Source: an uncultured Duncaniella sp. (GTDB taxonomy: Bacteria; Bacteroidota; Bacteroidia; Bacteroidales; Muribaculaceae). From it: 64,000 nt of DNA. The notes under the pieces are model-generated. The model saw nothing but the letters and a program-made list of their open reading frames with translations, searched no databases and was not told the DNA's origin. Where the stretch lies: assembly GCA_910576785.1 (NCBI GenBank), contig CAJTJG010000018.1, positions 1 to 64,000 on the forward strand, written 5' to 3'. The translations under genes were made by a program, and so were the position numbers. Of the stretch, positions 16,739 through 25,779 are shown in pieces (within the stretch, counting starts at the first letter, position 1; each line of letters begins with the position of its first letter).

Positions 16739-17441
16739 CTCCGACACACGCTACCGCGGCCACCTCTCGCTGTGCGAGATCGACCGCCCGGGCCAGGAGC
16801 GCATCTCGGCCGCCCGTGTCCTGATGATAGGCGCCGGCGGCCTCGGATCGCCCGTGGCACTCTACCTCGCCGCCGCCGGCGTGGGCCACATCACCGTGGT
16901 CGACCCCGACACCGTGTCGCTGAGCAACCTCCAGCGGCAGATCATCCACACCACCCCCGACATCGGGCGCCCCAAGGTGATCTCCGCCGCCGAGAGCATG
17001 ACGGCCATCAATCCCCTGATTTGTGTCGAGCCTCTGCAGCAGCCTCTCACGCCCGACAACGCTCCCGCGCTCATAGCCGCCCACGACATCACCGTGGACT
17101 GCACCGACAACCTCGCCACCCGCATGCTCATCAACAACACATGCGTGGCCCAGGAGCGCCCCTACGTATTCGGTGCGGTGAACCGGTGGGGCGGACAGCT
17201 CTTCACCCACACACCGGGCTCGGCAGTCTACACTGACTTCTTCGACGCCATCCCGGCATCTGCCGGAGCCGACATCCCATGCTCTCTCGCCGGAGTGCTC
17301 AACACCGTGGTGGGCGTCATAGGCTCTCTCCAGGCCACAGAAGTCATAAAGTACCTTGCCGGCACAGGCGACCTGCTCACCGACCGCCTCCTTACATTCG
17401 ACGCCATCGCCATGACATTCAGCACATTCACCATACGCTGA
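16722..17441 (+). CDS. HesA/MoeB/ThiF family adenylyltransferase (E1-like)
   Basis: A 239-residue E1-like enzyme, of the kind that adenylates the C-terminal glycine of a ubiquitin-like sulfur carrier. It has the nucleotide-binding loop MIGAGGLGSP (35-44), the conserved SNLQRQ (68-73), DCTDN (126-130) and the GVIGSLQATEVIKYL helix. The CxxC zinc pairs of E. coli MoeB are not visible. It overlaps bioB by 17 bp, suggesting co-translation, though no sulfur-carrier gene is nearby. The thiamine, molybdopterin or other pathway cannot be decided. Confidence 0.85.
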   Translation: MTTQSDSDTRYRGHLSLCEIDRPGQERISAARVLMIGAGGLGSPVALYLAAAGVGHITVVDPDTVSLSNLQRQIIHTTPDIGRPKVISAAESMTAINPLICVEPLQQPLTPDNAPALIAAHDITVDCTDNLATRMLINNTCVAQERPYVFGAVNRWGGQLFTHTPGSAVYTDFFDAIPASAGADIPCSLAGVLNTVVGVIGSLQATEVIKYLAGTGDLLTDRLLTFDAIAMTFSTFTIR

Positions 17442-17510
17442 ACCTCGGCGCCCAACGCTTGGTTAACATGTTTTAACAGCTCCGCTTCCACCCGCCCCGC
17501 CCTTTTTGCC

Positions 17511-17518
17511 TACCTTTG
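17511..17518 (+). promoter_or_regulatory. -7 element of the MetE-like gene
   Basis: TACCTTTG lies 35 nt before the ATG at 17554 and downstream of the preceding stop, so this gene has its own start site. Confidence 0.55.
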
Positions 17519-17553
17519 CACCGCAGAAAATCGCGAGTAATGAGCTTTTTATC

Positions 17554-18678
17554 ATGAATTCCAACGTTATCACTGCGCCCCGAGTAGACATCGTGGGCAG
17601 CTTCCTCCCGCCCGAAGAATTTGAGGAAGCCATCGAAAAGAAAAAATCCGGCGCCATGACGCCCGAAGAATTCGCAGCCGTAGAGGACAGCGTCATCGAC
17701 CGCCTCATCGACCGCGAGATGGCCGAAGGCCTCCATATCGTCACCGACGGCGAGATACGCCGCAAAGCCTGGGACCGCGACTTCTGGGAAGGATTCGAAG
17801 GTGTGGAGCGCGAGCGTATCGACACCGGCCGCATATATCAGGACGAGCCCGTGCGCCACGACCTGCTCCACTTCTCCGGCCGCATACTCTTCAACCCCTC
17901 CCACCCATTCTTCGACAAATACGTCCACATGCTCGAGATCACGGCCGGACGTGCCGAAGCCCGTCAGACCATGCCCTCGCCGGGAGAACTCTACGTCCGT
18001 GTGCTCACCGGATCGAACGGCGACATATCCCGCACATACCCCTCGCCCGACACCTTCATCGACGACATCATCGAAGCATACCGCCTCACCATCGACGAGC
18101 TCTACCGCCTCGGGTGCCGCCACATACAGTTCGACAGCTCCGTATGGGGACGCCTCAGCGACCCTGACTTCGAGCGCAAGCTCTTCCTGGGCGGAATGGA
18201 CCCCGACGTCATCACGGCCAACCTCATCGAGATCCTCAACCGCACGATAACCGGACGTCCCGCCGACCTCGAGGTGACCCTCTCCATAGCCGCCGACGAG
18301 ACCCGCATACCCCGTTGGGACGACGAACGCGAGCAGACTCGCCTCGCCGACATGCTCGAGAAAGTCGATGCAGACTCCTTCGTGCTCCCCTTCGACATCA
18401 ACAGCCCCGCACAGCTCGACGTGCTCCGTCTCCTACCTGAATCCCGCCGTGTCACCCTCGGCCTCGTCGACGGATCGCTCCCCGGGCTCGAGCGCATACA
18501 GGACATAGTGGACTGCGTGCACGTAGCCATGCGCCACATCCCCCTCTCACGCATATCCCTCAGCCCCACATGTGGCTTCAAGGTGCGCGACCGTGAGCGC
18601 CAGGGACTCAACTATGAGTCGCAGTGGACCAAGATATCGCTCCTCAAACAGGCGGCTTCCACACTCGCCGGAGAGTGA
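17554..18678 (+). CDS. MetE C-terminal-like protein (YxjG type) with altered metal site
   Basis: A 374-residue homologue of the catalytic half of cobalamin-independent methionine synthase. Family features are VDIVGSFLPP at the N-terminus, GLHIVTDGEIRRKAWDRDFW, LGCRHIQFDSSVW, and SLSPTCGFKVRDR, whose Cys340 corresponds to the last zinc-binding cysteine. The usual His-x-Cys zinc pair is not found where expected; that region reads LSIAADE (about 242-248). Methyl transfer to homocysteine is therefore doubtful and the real substrate unknown. I start at 17554, after the promoter element. Confidence 0.8.
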   Translation: MNSNVITAPRVDIVGSFLPPEEFEEAIEKKKSGAMTPEEFAAVEDSVIDRLIDREMAEGLHIVTDGEIRRKAWDRDFWEGFEGVERERIDTGRIYQDEPVRHDLLHFSGRILFNPSHPFFDKYVHMLEITAGRAEARQTMPSPGELYVRVLTGSNGDISRTYPSPDTFIDDIIEAYRLTIDELYRLGCRHIQFDSSVWGRLSDPDFERKLFLGGMDPDVITANLIEILNRTITGRPADLEVTLSIAADETRIPRWDDEREQTRLADMLEKVDADSFVLPFDINSPAQLDVLRLLPESRRVTLGLVDGSLPGLERIQDIVDCVHVAMRHIPLSRISLSPTCGFKVRDRERQGLNYESQWTKISLLKQAASTLAGE

Positions 18679-18744
18679 TACCGATAGGTCATACGCTCCC
18701 GAAATGCCTTGCATTTCATAAATTACACTAAAATTACACCCTCC

Positions 18745-18768
18745 AAAGCGGCCATGTGCCGCTTTTTT
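18745..18768 (+). terminator. Rho-independent terminator after the MetE-like gene
   Basis: AAAGCGGC pairs with GCCGCTTT around a CATGT loop, followed by a run of six T. The -7 element of the exopolysaccharide operon starts 3 nt later. Confidence 0.8.
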
Positions 18769-18770
18769 CA

Positions 18771-19067
18771 TATCTTTGTATCATCGAAACCAGCTGATTG
18801 AAGCAAGTTGACGCCTAACATTGACGGACACACTTTCTGAACACCATGCCGAGATTTCGTGGTCAAGGCTCCTGGCGCTGCCGGTCATGGCTGCCGGTCC
18901 CCGATCCGAAGTTGCAAAAAAACATAGTTAACCATTTACTATCCTAACATTTTTTTGGAATAAACGGACATGACCTTATGCCGCCCGTCCCCCCTCAGCT
19001 TCGCGCGCGGGTGCGGGCAAGAAAATTTGTACCTGAAAACAGAAACCTAATTACAAACCGATCATCA
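18771..19067 (+). promoter_or_regulatory. Promoter and long leader of the exopolysaccharide operon
   Basis: TATCTTTG (18771-18778) predicts a start near 18783, leaving about 285 nt of untranslated leader before the Wza-like gene at 19068. The leader has a repeated GCTGCCGGTC-like word (near 18880-18900) and a GC-rich block CGCGCGCGGGTGCGGG (about 19001-19018). No invertible repeats flank the promoter, and no UpxY/NusG-like gene precedes the operon. A later promoter inside the leader cannot be excluded. Confidence 0.5.
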
Positions 19068-19868
19068 ATGACCATAAAATCCTTTTTCCGACATTGTGCA
19101 ATAACTCTCGGGCTCGCAACCGCCATGATATCATCCTCATGCGGTCCGGCCCGCGACATCGTATACATGCAGGACCTCCCGGCCGATGCCAAGCTGCGGG
19201 TGCAGACCGACGGCGACCTGCGTCTGCGACCCGGCGACCGCCTATCCATAGTCATCCATTCACGTGACAAGGAACTCGCCTCCATGTTCAACCTGGGCGA
19301 CTCTTACACCTCCGTCTCCACAGGCTACGAGAACAACCGCGCCAACTACTACACCGTCGATGCCGCAGGCAACATCGACATGCCCATCCTCGGCATGATG
19401 CACGTAGAGGGCCTCACCCGTGCCGAAGTGTCGCAGATGGTGAAGTTCCGGCTTCTGTCCGGCAACCTGCTCCGCGACCCGATCGTCACAACCGTGTTCC
19501 CTGACATGGCTTTCTACGTCATCGGCGAGTCGGGCGTGGGACGCCACAAGTTCCCCGACGACAAGCTCAACATCCTCGAGGCACTCTCCATTTCGGGCGA
19601 CCTCGCCATCTCGGGCAAACGCACCAACATCCTTGTGCTCCGCACCGAGGGTGACAAGCAGGTGCCTTACCGCGTGGACCTCACCTCAACGGACGACGTA
19701 TACTCCTCCCCGGCCTTCTACGTGCGCCAGGGCGACATGATCTACGTGGAACCGACACAGGTCAAGGCCAACACTTCCACCGCAAACGGTTCAAACTACA
19801 TGACCCTCGGCTTTTGGTCGTCGGTCCTCTCCCTGTGTCTCACCATCGCAGTCCTCGTCAAGAAATAA
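19068..19868 (+). CDS. Polysaccharide export outer-membrane lipoprotein (Wza-like)
   Basis: A 266-residue export protein and first gene of the operon. The ATG at 19068 gives a lipoprotein signal with SSSCGP and Cys25. The poly-export domain (LRLRPGDRLSIVIHSRD, then YYTVDAAGNIDMPILG) is followed by SLBB-type beta-grasp repeats (FYVIGESGVGRHKF to VRQGDMIYVEP). A C-terminal hydrophobic helix (about 243-263) ends VKK. It would form the outer-membrane channel for the polymer, working with the co-polymerase encoded next. Confidence 0.92.
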   Translation: MTIKSFFRHCAITLGLATAMISSSCGPARDIVYMQDLPADAKLRVQTDGDLRLRPGDRLSIVIHSRDKELASMFNLGDSYTSVSTGYENNRANYYTVDAAGNIDMPILGMMHVEGLTRAEVSQMVKFRLLSGNLLRDPIVTTVFPDMAFYVIGESGVGRHKFPDDKLNILEALSISGDLAISGKRTNILVLRTEGDKQVPYRVDLTSTDDVYSSPAFYVRQGDMIYVEPTQVKANTSTANGSNYMTLGFWSSVLSLCLTIAVLVKK

Positions 19869-19899
19869 GAAAGGGTTGTCCAAAAAAACTTGTGAATCC

Positions 19900-22335
19900 A
19901 TGCAACGTAATCTCGACGAAAACACCCAGCTGCAGAACAGCATCATAATCAACACCACCGCGCCACACAAGCAGCAGAACGAAGGGCTCGTCCGCCTCAA
20001 GGAGGCCCTCTATCTCTTCATGGCACGCTGGCAGTGGTTTCTCATAGCCATCGTCATCGCGCTCGGCGCCGCCTACTACTACCTCCAGATCACACCCTCC
20101 ATCTACCGCTCGTCAGCCTCCATCATGATCAAGGCCGACGACAAGAACGGCGTGTCCGACGAGGTGGCCCAGTCACTCGGCCTGAAAAGCGCCGCCGTCA
20201 ACATCACCAACGAGATCATGTCTATGAAGACCGTAGCCGTGACCAGCGAGATCATACGCCGTCTCGGCCTCGACGTGGAGTGCTACCATTCCGGCGCCTT
20301 CCACGACGTTCTCGCTTACGGTGTGGACCTTCCCGTCAGCATCCGCTTCACCGACCTCGACGAGACCGACATAGCCTCCTTCGATCTCAAGCTCGCCCCC
20401 GACAGCACCGTCACCCTATCCTCGATGATGCTCAACAACCATCCCCTCGATGGCACCGTATCATTCAAGCTCGGCAAGACGATGCGCACACCCATGGGCA
20501 CCATCACCATCAAACCGTCGGTCAACTACGTGGCCGGCGCAAAGGACCAGCTCAAAGTGATACGCCGCCCCATGCGCGAGACCGTCAACGACTATTCCAA
20601 GCGTATCACAGCCAAGCAGCGCGACAACAAGGCCTCCATCATCGATATTGACATCGAGGATGTGTCCCGCACACGTGGCGAGGATATCCTCACCACCCTT
20701 GTGGCCGTATACAACGAGAACTGGGTGCGCGACCGCAACCAGATCACATCGGCCACCACCGACTTCATCAAGGACCGCCTCGGCATCATCGAAGGTGAGC
20801 TCGGCAACGTCGACTCCGACATCTCCGACTACAAGAGCCGCAACCTCATGATCGACGTCAGCGCAGCCGGCAGCACCGCCTTCGGATCGCTCACCGCCTC
20901 TCAGGAACAAGGCCGTGAGATCGACAACCGCGTCTACATGACCAAATATGTGCGCAACTACCTCTCCGACGGACTCCACGACAAGGAGCAGCTCCCGGCC
21001 AACTCCGGCATTGGAAACCCCAGCATCGAGGCCCAGATAGCCGCCTACAACTCCCTGCTGCTGCAACGCAACAACCACCTCTCCGTATCCTCCGAGCAGA
21101 ATCCTCTGGTCATGGACATCGACCAGAAACTCCAGACCATGAAGGCCTCCATCCTCGCCTCGCTCGACAATGAGCTCTTCATGCTCGACACCCAGCGCAA
21201 ATCGGTACGCGCCGTCCAGTCCGCAGCATCCGGACGCGTATCGGCCAACCCTCAGCAGGCCAAATACCTCCTCTCGGTCGAGCGCCAGCAGAAAGTCAAG
21301 GAGTCGCTCTATCTCTTCCTCCTCCAGAAACGCGAGGAGAACGAACTCTCGCAGGCATTCACTGCCTACAACACCCGTCTCATCGAGCACCCGCGCTCCG
21401 ATCCCAAGCCCGTGCTCCCCAACCATATCTTCGTCATCACCCTGGCCATACTCCTCGGTCTCGCACTTCCTGCCACCATCCTCCTCATTATGGAGAGCTT
21501 CAACACCGCCGTGCGCGGACGCAAGGACCTCGAGCAGATCAAGGCCCCGTTCGTAGGCGAGATACCACTGGCCACCATCCGCAAGGGTGGGCGGAAAAAC
21601 GGCAAGCGTATAGCCCGTGAGGTCACCGACGACCAACTGGTGGTCAAGGACAAGAGCCGTTCCATCATGAACGAGGCATTCCGCGTCGTACGCACCAACC
21701 TCGAGTTCATTCTCGGCTTCGAGGGGGGCCACCACGTGGTCATGATGACATCCATGAACCCCGGGTCGGGCAAGACCTTCATCACCGCCAACCTCTCGGC
21801 CGCCCTCGCCATAAAGGGGAAGAAAGTGATAGCCATCGACCTCGACATGCGCCGCGGATCGCTGTCAAAATATGTAGGATCGCCCGAGCAGGGCATATCC
21901 AACTATCTCTCGGGCCAGATAGCCGACTACAAGAGCGTCATCTGCAACATCGACGGCCTCGACATCATGCCCTGCGGCACCATACCTCCCAACCCCACCG
22001 AGCTTCTGTTCACCAAACGGTTCGCCGATCTCATAGCCAGCCTCAAGGAGGAGTATGACTATGTGTTCATCGACTGTCCTCCCGTCGAGATCGTGGCCGA
22101 CGCCGCCATCATTTCCCGCTACGCCGAGATGACACTCTTCGTCATCCGTGCCCACCTCATGGACCGGGCATTCCTCCCCGATATCGAGAAATGGTACGAG
22201 GAGCGCCGCTTCCCCTCGCTCTCCATCATCCTCAACGGCACACGCCAGGAGTTCTCCCACTACGGTGACCACCGCTACGGCCATCGCCGCTACGGATACC
22301 ACTACGGCAGCTACGGGGAATATACCGAAGGATAA
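19900..22335 (+). CDS. Wzc-like polysaccharide co-polymerase with BY-kinase domain
   Basis: An 811-residue inner-membrane protein controlling polymer length and export. It has a first membrane helix after about residue 35 (FLIAIVIALGAAYYY), a large periplasmic coiled region, and a second helix near 515-535. The cytosolic tyrosine kinase domain has Walker A (NPGSGKTF, near 622), Walker A' (IDLDMRR) and Walker B (VFIDCPP). The last 24 residues hold seven tyrosines (RYGHRRYGYHYGSYG), the usual autophosphorylation cluster. I prefer ATG at 19900 over TTG at 19876. It lies 31 bp after the export gene. Confidence 0.93.
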   Translation: MQRNLDENTQLQNSIIINTTAPHKQQNEGLVRLKEALYLFMARWQWFLIAIVIALGAAYYYLQITPSIYRSSASIMIKADDKNGVSDEVAQSLGLKSAAVNITNEIMSMKTVAVTSEIIRRLGLDVECYHSGAFHDVLAYGVDLPVSIRFTDLDETDIASFDLKLAPDSTVTLSSMMLNNHPLDGTVSFKLGKTMRTPMGTITIKPSVNYVAGAKDQLKVIRRPMRETVNDYSKRITAKQRDNKASIIDIDIEDVSRTRGEDILTTLVAVYNENWVRDRNQITSATTDFIKDRLGIIEGELGNVDSDISDYKSRNLMIDVSAAGSTAFGSLTASQEQGREIDNRVYMTKYVRNYLSDGLHDKEQLPANSGIGNPSIEAQIAAYNSLLLQRNNHLSVSSEQNPLVMDIDQKLQTMKASILASLDNELFMLDTQRKSVRAVQSAASGRVSANPQQAKYLLSVERQQKVKESLYLFLLQKREENELSQAFTAYNTRLIEHPRSDPKPVLPNHIFVITLAILLGLALPATILLIMESFNTAVRGRKDLEQIKAPFVGEIPLATIRKGGRKNGKRIAREVTDDQLVVKDKSRSIMNEAFRVVRTNLEFILGFEGGHHVVMMTSMNPGSGKTFITANLSAALAIKGKKVIAIDLDMRRGSLSKYVGSPEQGISNYLSGQIADYKSVICNIDGLDIMPCGTIPPNPTELLFTKRFADLIASLKEEYDYVFIDCPPVEIVADAAIISRYAEMTLFVIRAHLMDRAFLPDIEKWYEERRFPSLSIILNGTRQEFSHYGDHRYGHRRYGYHYGSYGEYTEG

Positions 22336-22343
22336 AAAAACGA

Positions 22344-23879
22344 ATGTACCGTGTAGCCAAAAACGCACTGTTTCTATATGCCCGCACCATCGTCAACACG
22401 GTGGTGGGCATATTTACCGTCCAGATCATGCTCGAGGCTCTGGGCGTGGACGACTACGGCCTTCAGGCTGTGGCCGGCGTAGGCACCGGGCTGTTCACTT
22501 TCCTCATACAGGTACTCGGCACATCCACATCACGCTTCCTCACCTTCGAGCTCGGGCGCGGTGATGAGAAACGCACCAACGACACCTTCTGCACCACTCT
22601 CATCCTCTACATAGGCCTTGGCATACTGATGGCCATAATAGCCGAGACGGTGGGCATGTGGGTGCTCCACAACAAGTTGCAGGTCCCCGACGGACGCATG
22701 CATGCCGCCGAGTTCATAATCCACATCTCGGCCATATCCGCGCTTGTTACCCTCCCCCAGACCCCCTACAGCGCCGTGCTCAACGCCCACGAGAAGTTCA
22801 ACATCACGGCCTCGCTCAGCCTCTTCGGCACCTTCTACAAACTCGCCATCCTCCTGCTCATCGTCCACTCCGGATTTGACCACCTTATCCTCTACACACT
22901 GCTCATGTTCCTCCTCTCGGTGGCCAACATGATCTTCATCCGCATCTACTGCCGCCGCTATCCGGAGTGCCGCTTCCGCCCCGTATTCTCGCGCACGCTC
23001 ATGCGCCCCATCCTCCGCTTCTCCGCCTGGGAACTCCTCGGAGCGATATCTCGCACACTCAAGGCCACGCTCTACCCCATGTTCATCAACATATTCCATG
23101 GCGTGCGCCTCAACGTGGCCATCGGCATCGGCTCCACCCTATCCGGCGCAGTCACAGGCATGGCATTCACCATCACCTCGGCTTTCAAACCCGTCATCAC
23201 AAAACTCTTCGCCGCCGACCGTCTCTCCGACATGAAGGACTCCGTGGTACTCTCCACCCAGCTCTCCATGATCCTCTACGGCATCTTTGCCGCACCGCTT
23301 CTGGCCATGCTCGACTATGTGATGACCCTATGGCTCCACGACGTCCCGCCCCTTGCCCTCGAACTCTGCGCCATACAGCTCGTCATCAATTCCGTCCTCC
23401 TGGCCTACCTCATCCCCGCCGAGGGTCTCAAATCCATGGGGCGCAACAAGGGCACATGTACCATCGAGTTCATACAGATGTCCATATTCTCGGCCATCCT
23501 CCTGACCGTGCTCTACCTCGGCATGGATCCGCTCATAGCCTGCGCCGTCTACGAGGCCGGCACCATCTGCAGCTTCATCCTCTCCATCCTGCTCGTCAGG
23601 CGTCACCTCGGGGGCGCGTTCGTTCGCCGCCTGGTCAACGTGGCCATACTCCGCGTCCTCATAGCCGAGGGTGTCATCTTCCTCATACTCTTCACCATCT
23701 CCCATCTCCTCCCCGCCACATTCCTCACCCTCGTCCTGGTCTGCACACTCTCCGTCATCCTCTTCGGCGCGGCATCGCTGTTTTGGATCCTCGAGCCTGA
23801 CCGTCGTGAATCCCTGCGGCTCCTCATACGCACCCGCCTCCAGTCCATCTTCCCCCGGCCCGTCCGCCTTCCACGCTGA
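22344..23879 (+). CDS. Polysaccharide flippase (Wzx-like)
   Basis: A 511-residue polytopic protein with about 12-14 membrane helices and a start MYRVAKNALFLYARTIVNTVVGIFTVQIML typical of oligosaccharide flippases in the MATE/Wzx superfamily. It should move the lipid-linked repeat unit across the inner membrane. It starts 8 bp after the Wzc-like gene. The C-terminus is basic and cytosolic. Confidence 0.88.
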   Translation: MYRVAKNALFLYARTIVNTVVGIFTVQIMLEALGVDDYGLQAVAGVGTGLFTFLIQVLGTSTSRFLTFELGRGDEKRTNDTFCTTLILYIGLGILMAIIAETVGMWVLHNKLQVPDGRMHAAEFIIHISAISALVTLPQTPYSAVLNAHEKFNITASLSLFGTFYKLAILLLIVHSGFDHLILYTLLMFLLSVANMIFIRIYCRRYPECRFRPVFSRTLMRPILRFSAWELLGAISRTLKATLYPMFINIFHGVRLNVAIGIGSTLSGAVTGMAFTITSAFKPVITKLFAADRLSDMKDSVVLSTQLSMILYGIFAAPLLAMLDYVMTLWLHDVPPLALELCAIQLVINSVLLAYLIPAEGLKSMGRNKGTCTIEFIQMSIFSAILLTVLYLGMDPLIACAVYEAGTICSFILSILLVRRHLGGAFVRRLVNVAILRVLIAEGVIFLILFTISHLLPATFLTLVLVCTLSVILFGAASLFWILEPDRRESLRLLIRTRLQSIFPRPVRLPR

Positions 23880-23887
23880 TCCCTATC

Positions 23888-25087
23888 ATGAAACCACGAG
23901 TACTCATAGCCATGCACTACCTCGAGATAGGGGGAGCCGAGACCGCCCTCATCGGCATGCTGCGCGCATGGCCGTATGACACCGCCGATGTCGACCTGTT
24001 TCTCTACTCCCACCGTGGCGAACTCATGACCCACATACCGGGCGGCGTCAACCTCCTCCCCGAGATGAAGCCCTATACGCTTATCGAGGCTCCGGCCGCC
24101 GGTGTGATACGCTCGGGCCGACTCGACATAGCCTTAGCCCGGTGGAAAGCACGGCACGACGCCCGGCGTTTCTTTCACACACACCGTCCGCCCAACCACG
24201 ATGCCGCCGTAGGCTACATGGGCCGTTACATCACACCCTTTCTCCCACGCATCAACCCGGGAGTCACATACGATCTGGCCATCTCCTTCCTCGCTCCCCA
24301 CGATATAGTGCTACGCAAGGTGCGTGCCCGACGCAAACTCTGCTGGATCCACACCGATTATACCCGCGTGGGCCACAATGCCGCGCTCGAGCACCCCGTA
24401 TGGGCCGCCTACGACAATATCATCTCCATCTCCCCCGACGTAACCCGTTCCTTCCTGAAAGTACACCCCGGACTTGACGCCAGGATAGTGGAGATCGCCA
24501 ATATGCTCGACCCCGTTCTGATACGCTCGCGTGCCGAAGCCTTCACACCTGCGGAGTTCGCCACGGGATTCAACATACTGTCAGTTGGCCGGTTCACCGA
24601 TGCCAAGAATTTCGAAAGCATACCTTCCATAATGAAGCGCATGCTCGAGGACTCGCCGCGCAAGGATCTCCACTGGCACATCATCGGCTACGGCGGCGGG
24701 GAGCATCTCATTCGCGAAGCCATAATACGCGAGGGGATGGAGCGCCATGTACATATCATCGGTAAGCGCGACAACCCCTACCCCTACATAAAGCACTGCG
24801 ACCTCTACGTCCAGCCATCGCGCTTCGAGGGGCGCTCCGTCACCGTCCGCGAGGCACAGATGCTCGGCCGCCCGGTGGTCATCACCGACTACCCCACAGC
24901 CCACTCCCAGCTCTCCGATGGTGTGGACGGACTCATAGCGCCACTCGACACTCCGCGGCTGGCATCATCACTGGTTGCGGCCGTCAACTCGCCCTCCACA
25001 CTCGGGAGCCTTGCAGCCGAATGCGCCGCACGCGACTATTCCGACTCCTCCGAGATCAACAAGATAATTTCACTCATCCCCTCATGA
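23888..25087 (+). CDS. Glycosyltransferase family 4
   Basis: A 399-residue GT-B glycosyltransferase. The N-terminal Rossmann half begins VLIAMHYLEIGGAETALIGML. The donor-binding half has FNILSVGRFTDAKNFESIP and the GT4 pattern SRFEGRSVTVREAQMLGRPVVITDYPTA with the E-x7-E pair. It adds one sugar of the repeat unit from a nucleotide sugar; the sugar cannot be named. Its stop overlaps the next start (ATGA). Confidence 0.9.
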   Translation: MKPRVLIAMHYLEIGGAETALIGMLRAWPYDTADVDLFLYSHRGELMTHIPGGVNLLPEMKPYTLIEAPAAGVIRSGRLDIALARWKARHDARRFFHTHRPPNHDAAVGYMGRYITPFLPRINPGVTYDLAISFLAPHDIVLRKVRARRKLCWIHTDYTRVGHNAALEHPVWAAYDNIISISPDVTRSFLKVHPGLDARIVEIANMLDPVLIRSRAEAFTPAEFATGFNILSVGRFTDAKNFESIPSIMKRMLEDSPRKDLHWHIIGYGGGEHLIREAIIREGMERHVHIIGKRDNPYPYIKHCDLYVQPSRFEGRSVTVREAQMLGRPVVITDYPTAHSQLSDGVDGLIAPLDTPRLASSLVAAVNSPSTLGSLAAECAARDYSDSSEINKIISLIPS

Positions 25088-25779
25088 ATATCCCCAAGAC
25101 AATACACTACTGCTGGTTCGGAGGCAAGCCGCTCCCGGCGAGTGCCCGCAAGTGCATCGATTCATGGCGCCGGCACTTCCCCGGATGGGAGATCAGGCGA
25201 TGGGATGAGTCGGATTTCGACATCAACGCTATACCCTTCACCCGCGATGCCGCCGCCATGGGCAAATGGGCGTTCGTGAGCGACTATGCCCGTTTCGCCA
25301 TACTCCATACCCACGGCGGCATATACTTCGATACCGATGTCGAGGTCATAGCACCATTCGATGATATTCTGGCCCGCGGACCCTGGATGGGGTGGGAGAA
25401 GGAGCGCAACGTCATCGGCGTGGCATCCGGCCTCGGCATGGGAGCCTGTTCAGGCATGCCCGTCTACCGCGAGATCCTCGACCACTACGCCACCCTCCCC
25501 TTCGCCGACACCAAGGGCAACATCCTCCCCGGCACCGTGGTCAAACATGTCACCGACATACTGCTGCGTCACGGCCTTATCCTTGAGGACACGCTCCAGA
25601 CCGTGGCCAGCATCACGATATACCCCGACGAATACTTCAACCCCCTTGATGATTACACCGGACGGCTCCACCTCACACCCCTCACCCACAGCATACACTG
25701 GTATGCCAAGACATGGGTGGGACAATCGCCGCTGCGCATCCTTGCCGCCCGTATCTACCACCGATTATTCAAAGATTGA
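25084..25779 (+). CDS. Glycosyltransferase family 32 (OCH1-like)
   Basis: A 231-residue GT-A glycosyltransferase. I start at 25084 (MNIPKTIHYCWFGGKPLP), the classic GT32 opening, which overlaps the previous stop by four bases. The DXD motif is Asp83-Thr84-Asp85 in HGGIYFDTDVEV, and SDYARFAIL precedes it as in other members. Family members use UDP-Gal, UDP-GalNAc or GDP-Man. Its TGA shares one base with the next ATG. Confidence 0.92.
   Translation: MNIPKTIHYCWFGGKPLPASARKCIDSWRRHFPGWEIRRWDESDFDINAIPFTRDAAAMGKWAFVSDYARFAILHTHGGIYFDTDVEVIAPFDDILARGPWMGWEKERNVIGVASGLGMGACSGMPVYREILDHYATLPFADTKGNILPGTVVKHVTDILLRHGLILEDTLQTVASITIYPDEYFNPLDDYTGRLHLTPLTHSIHWYAKTWVGQSPLRILAARIYHRLFKD

Noticed and set aside
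18779..19067. Invertible promoter or UpxY-type control of the exopolysaccharide operon
   Set aside because: No inverted repeats flank the promoter, and no invertase or NusG-like gene is present in the window.
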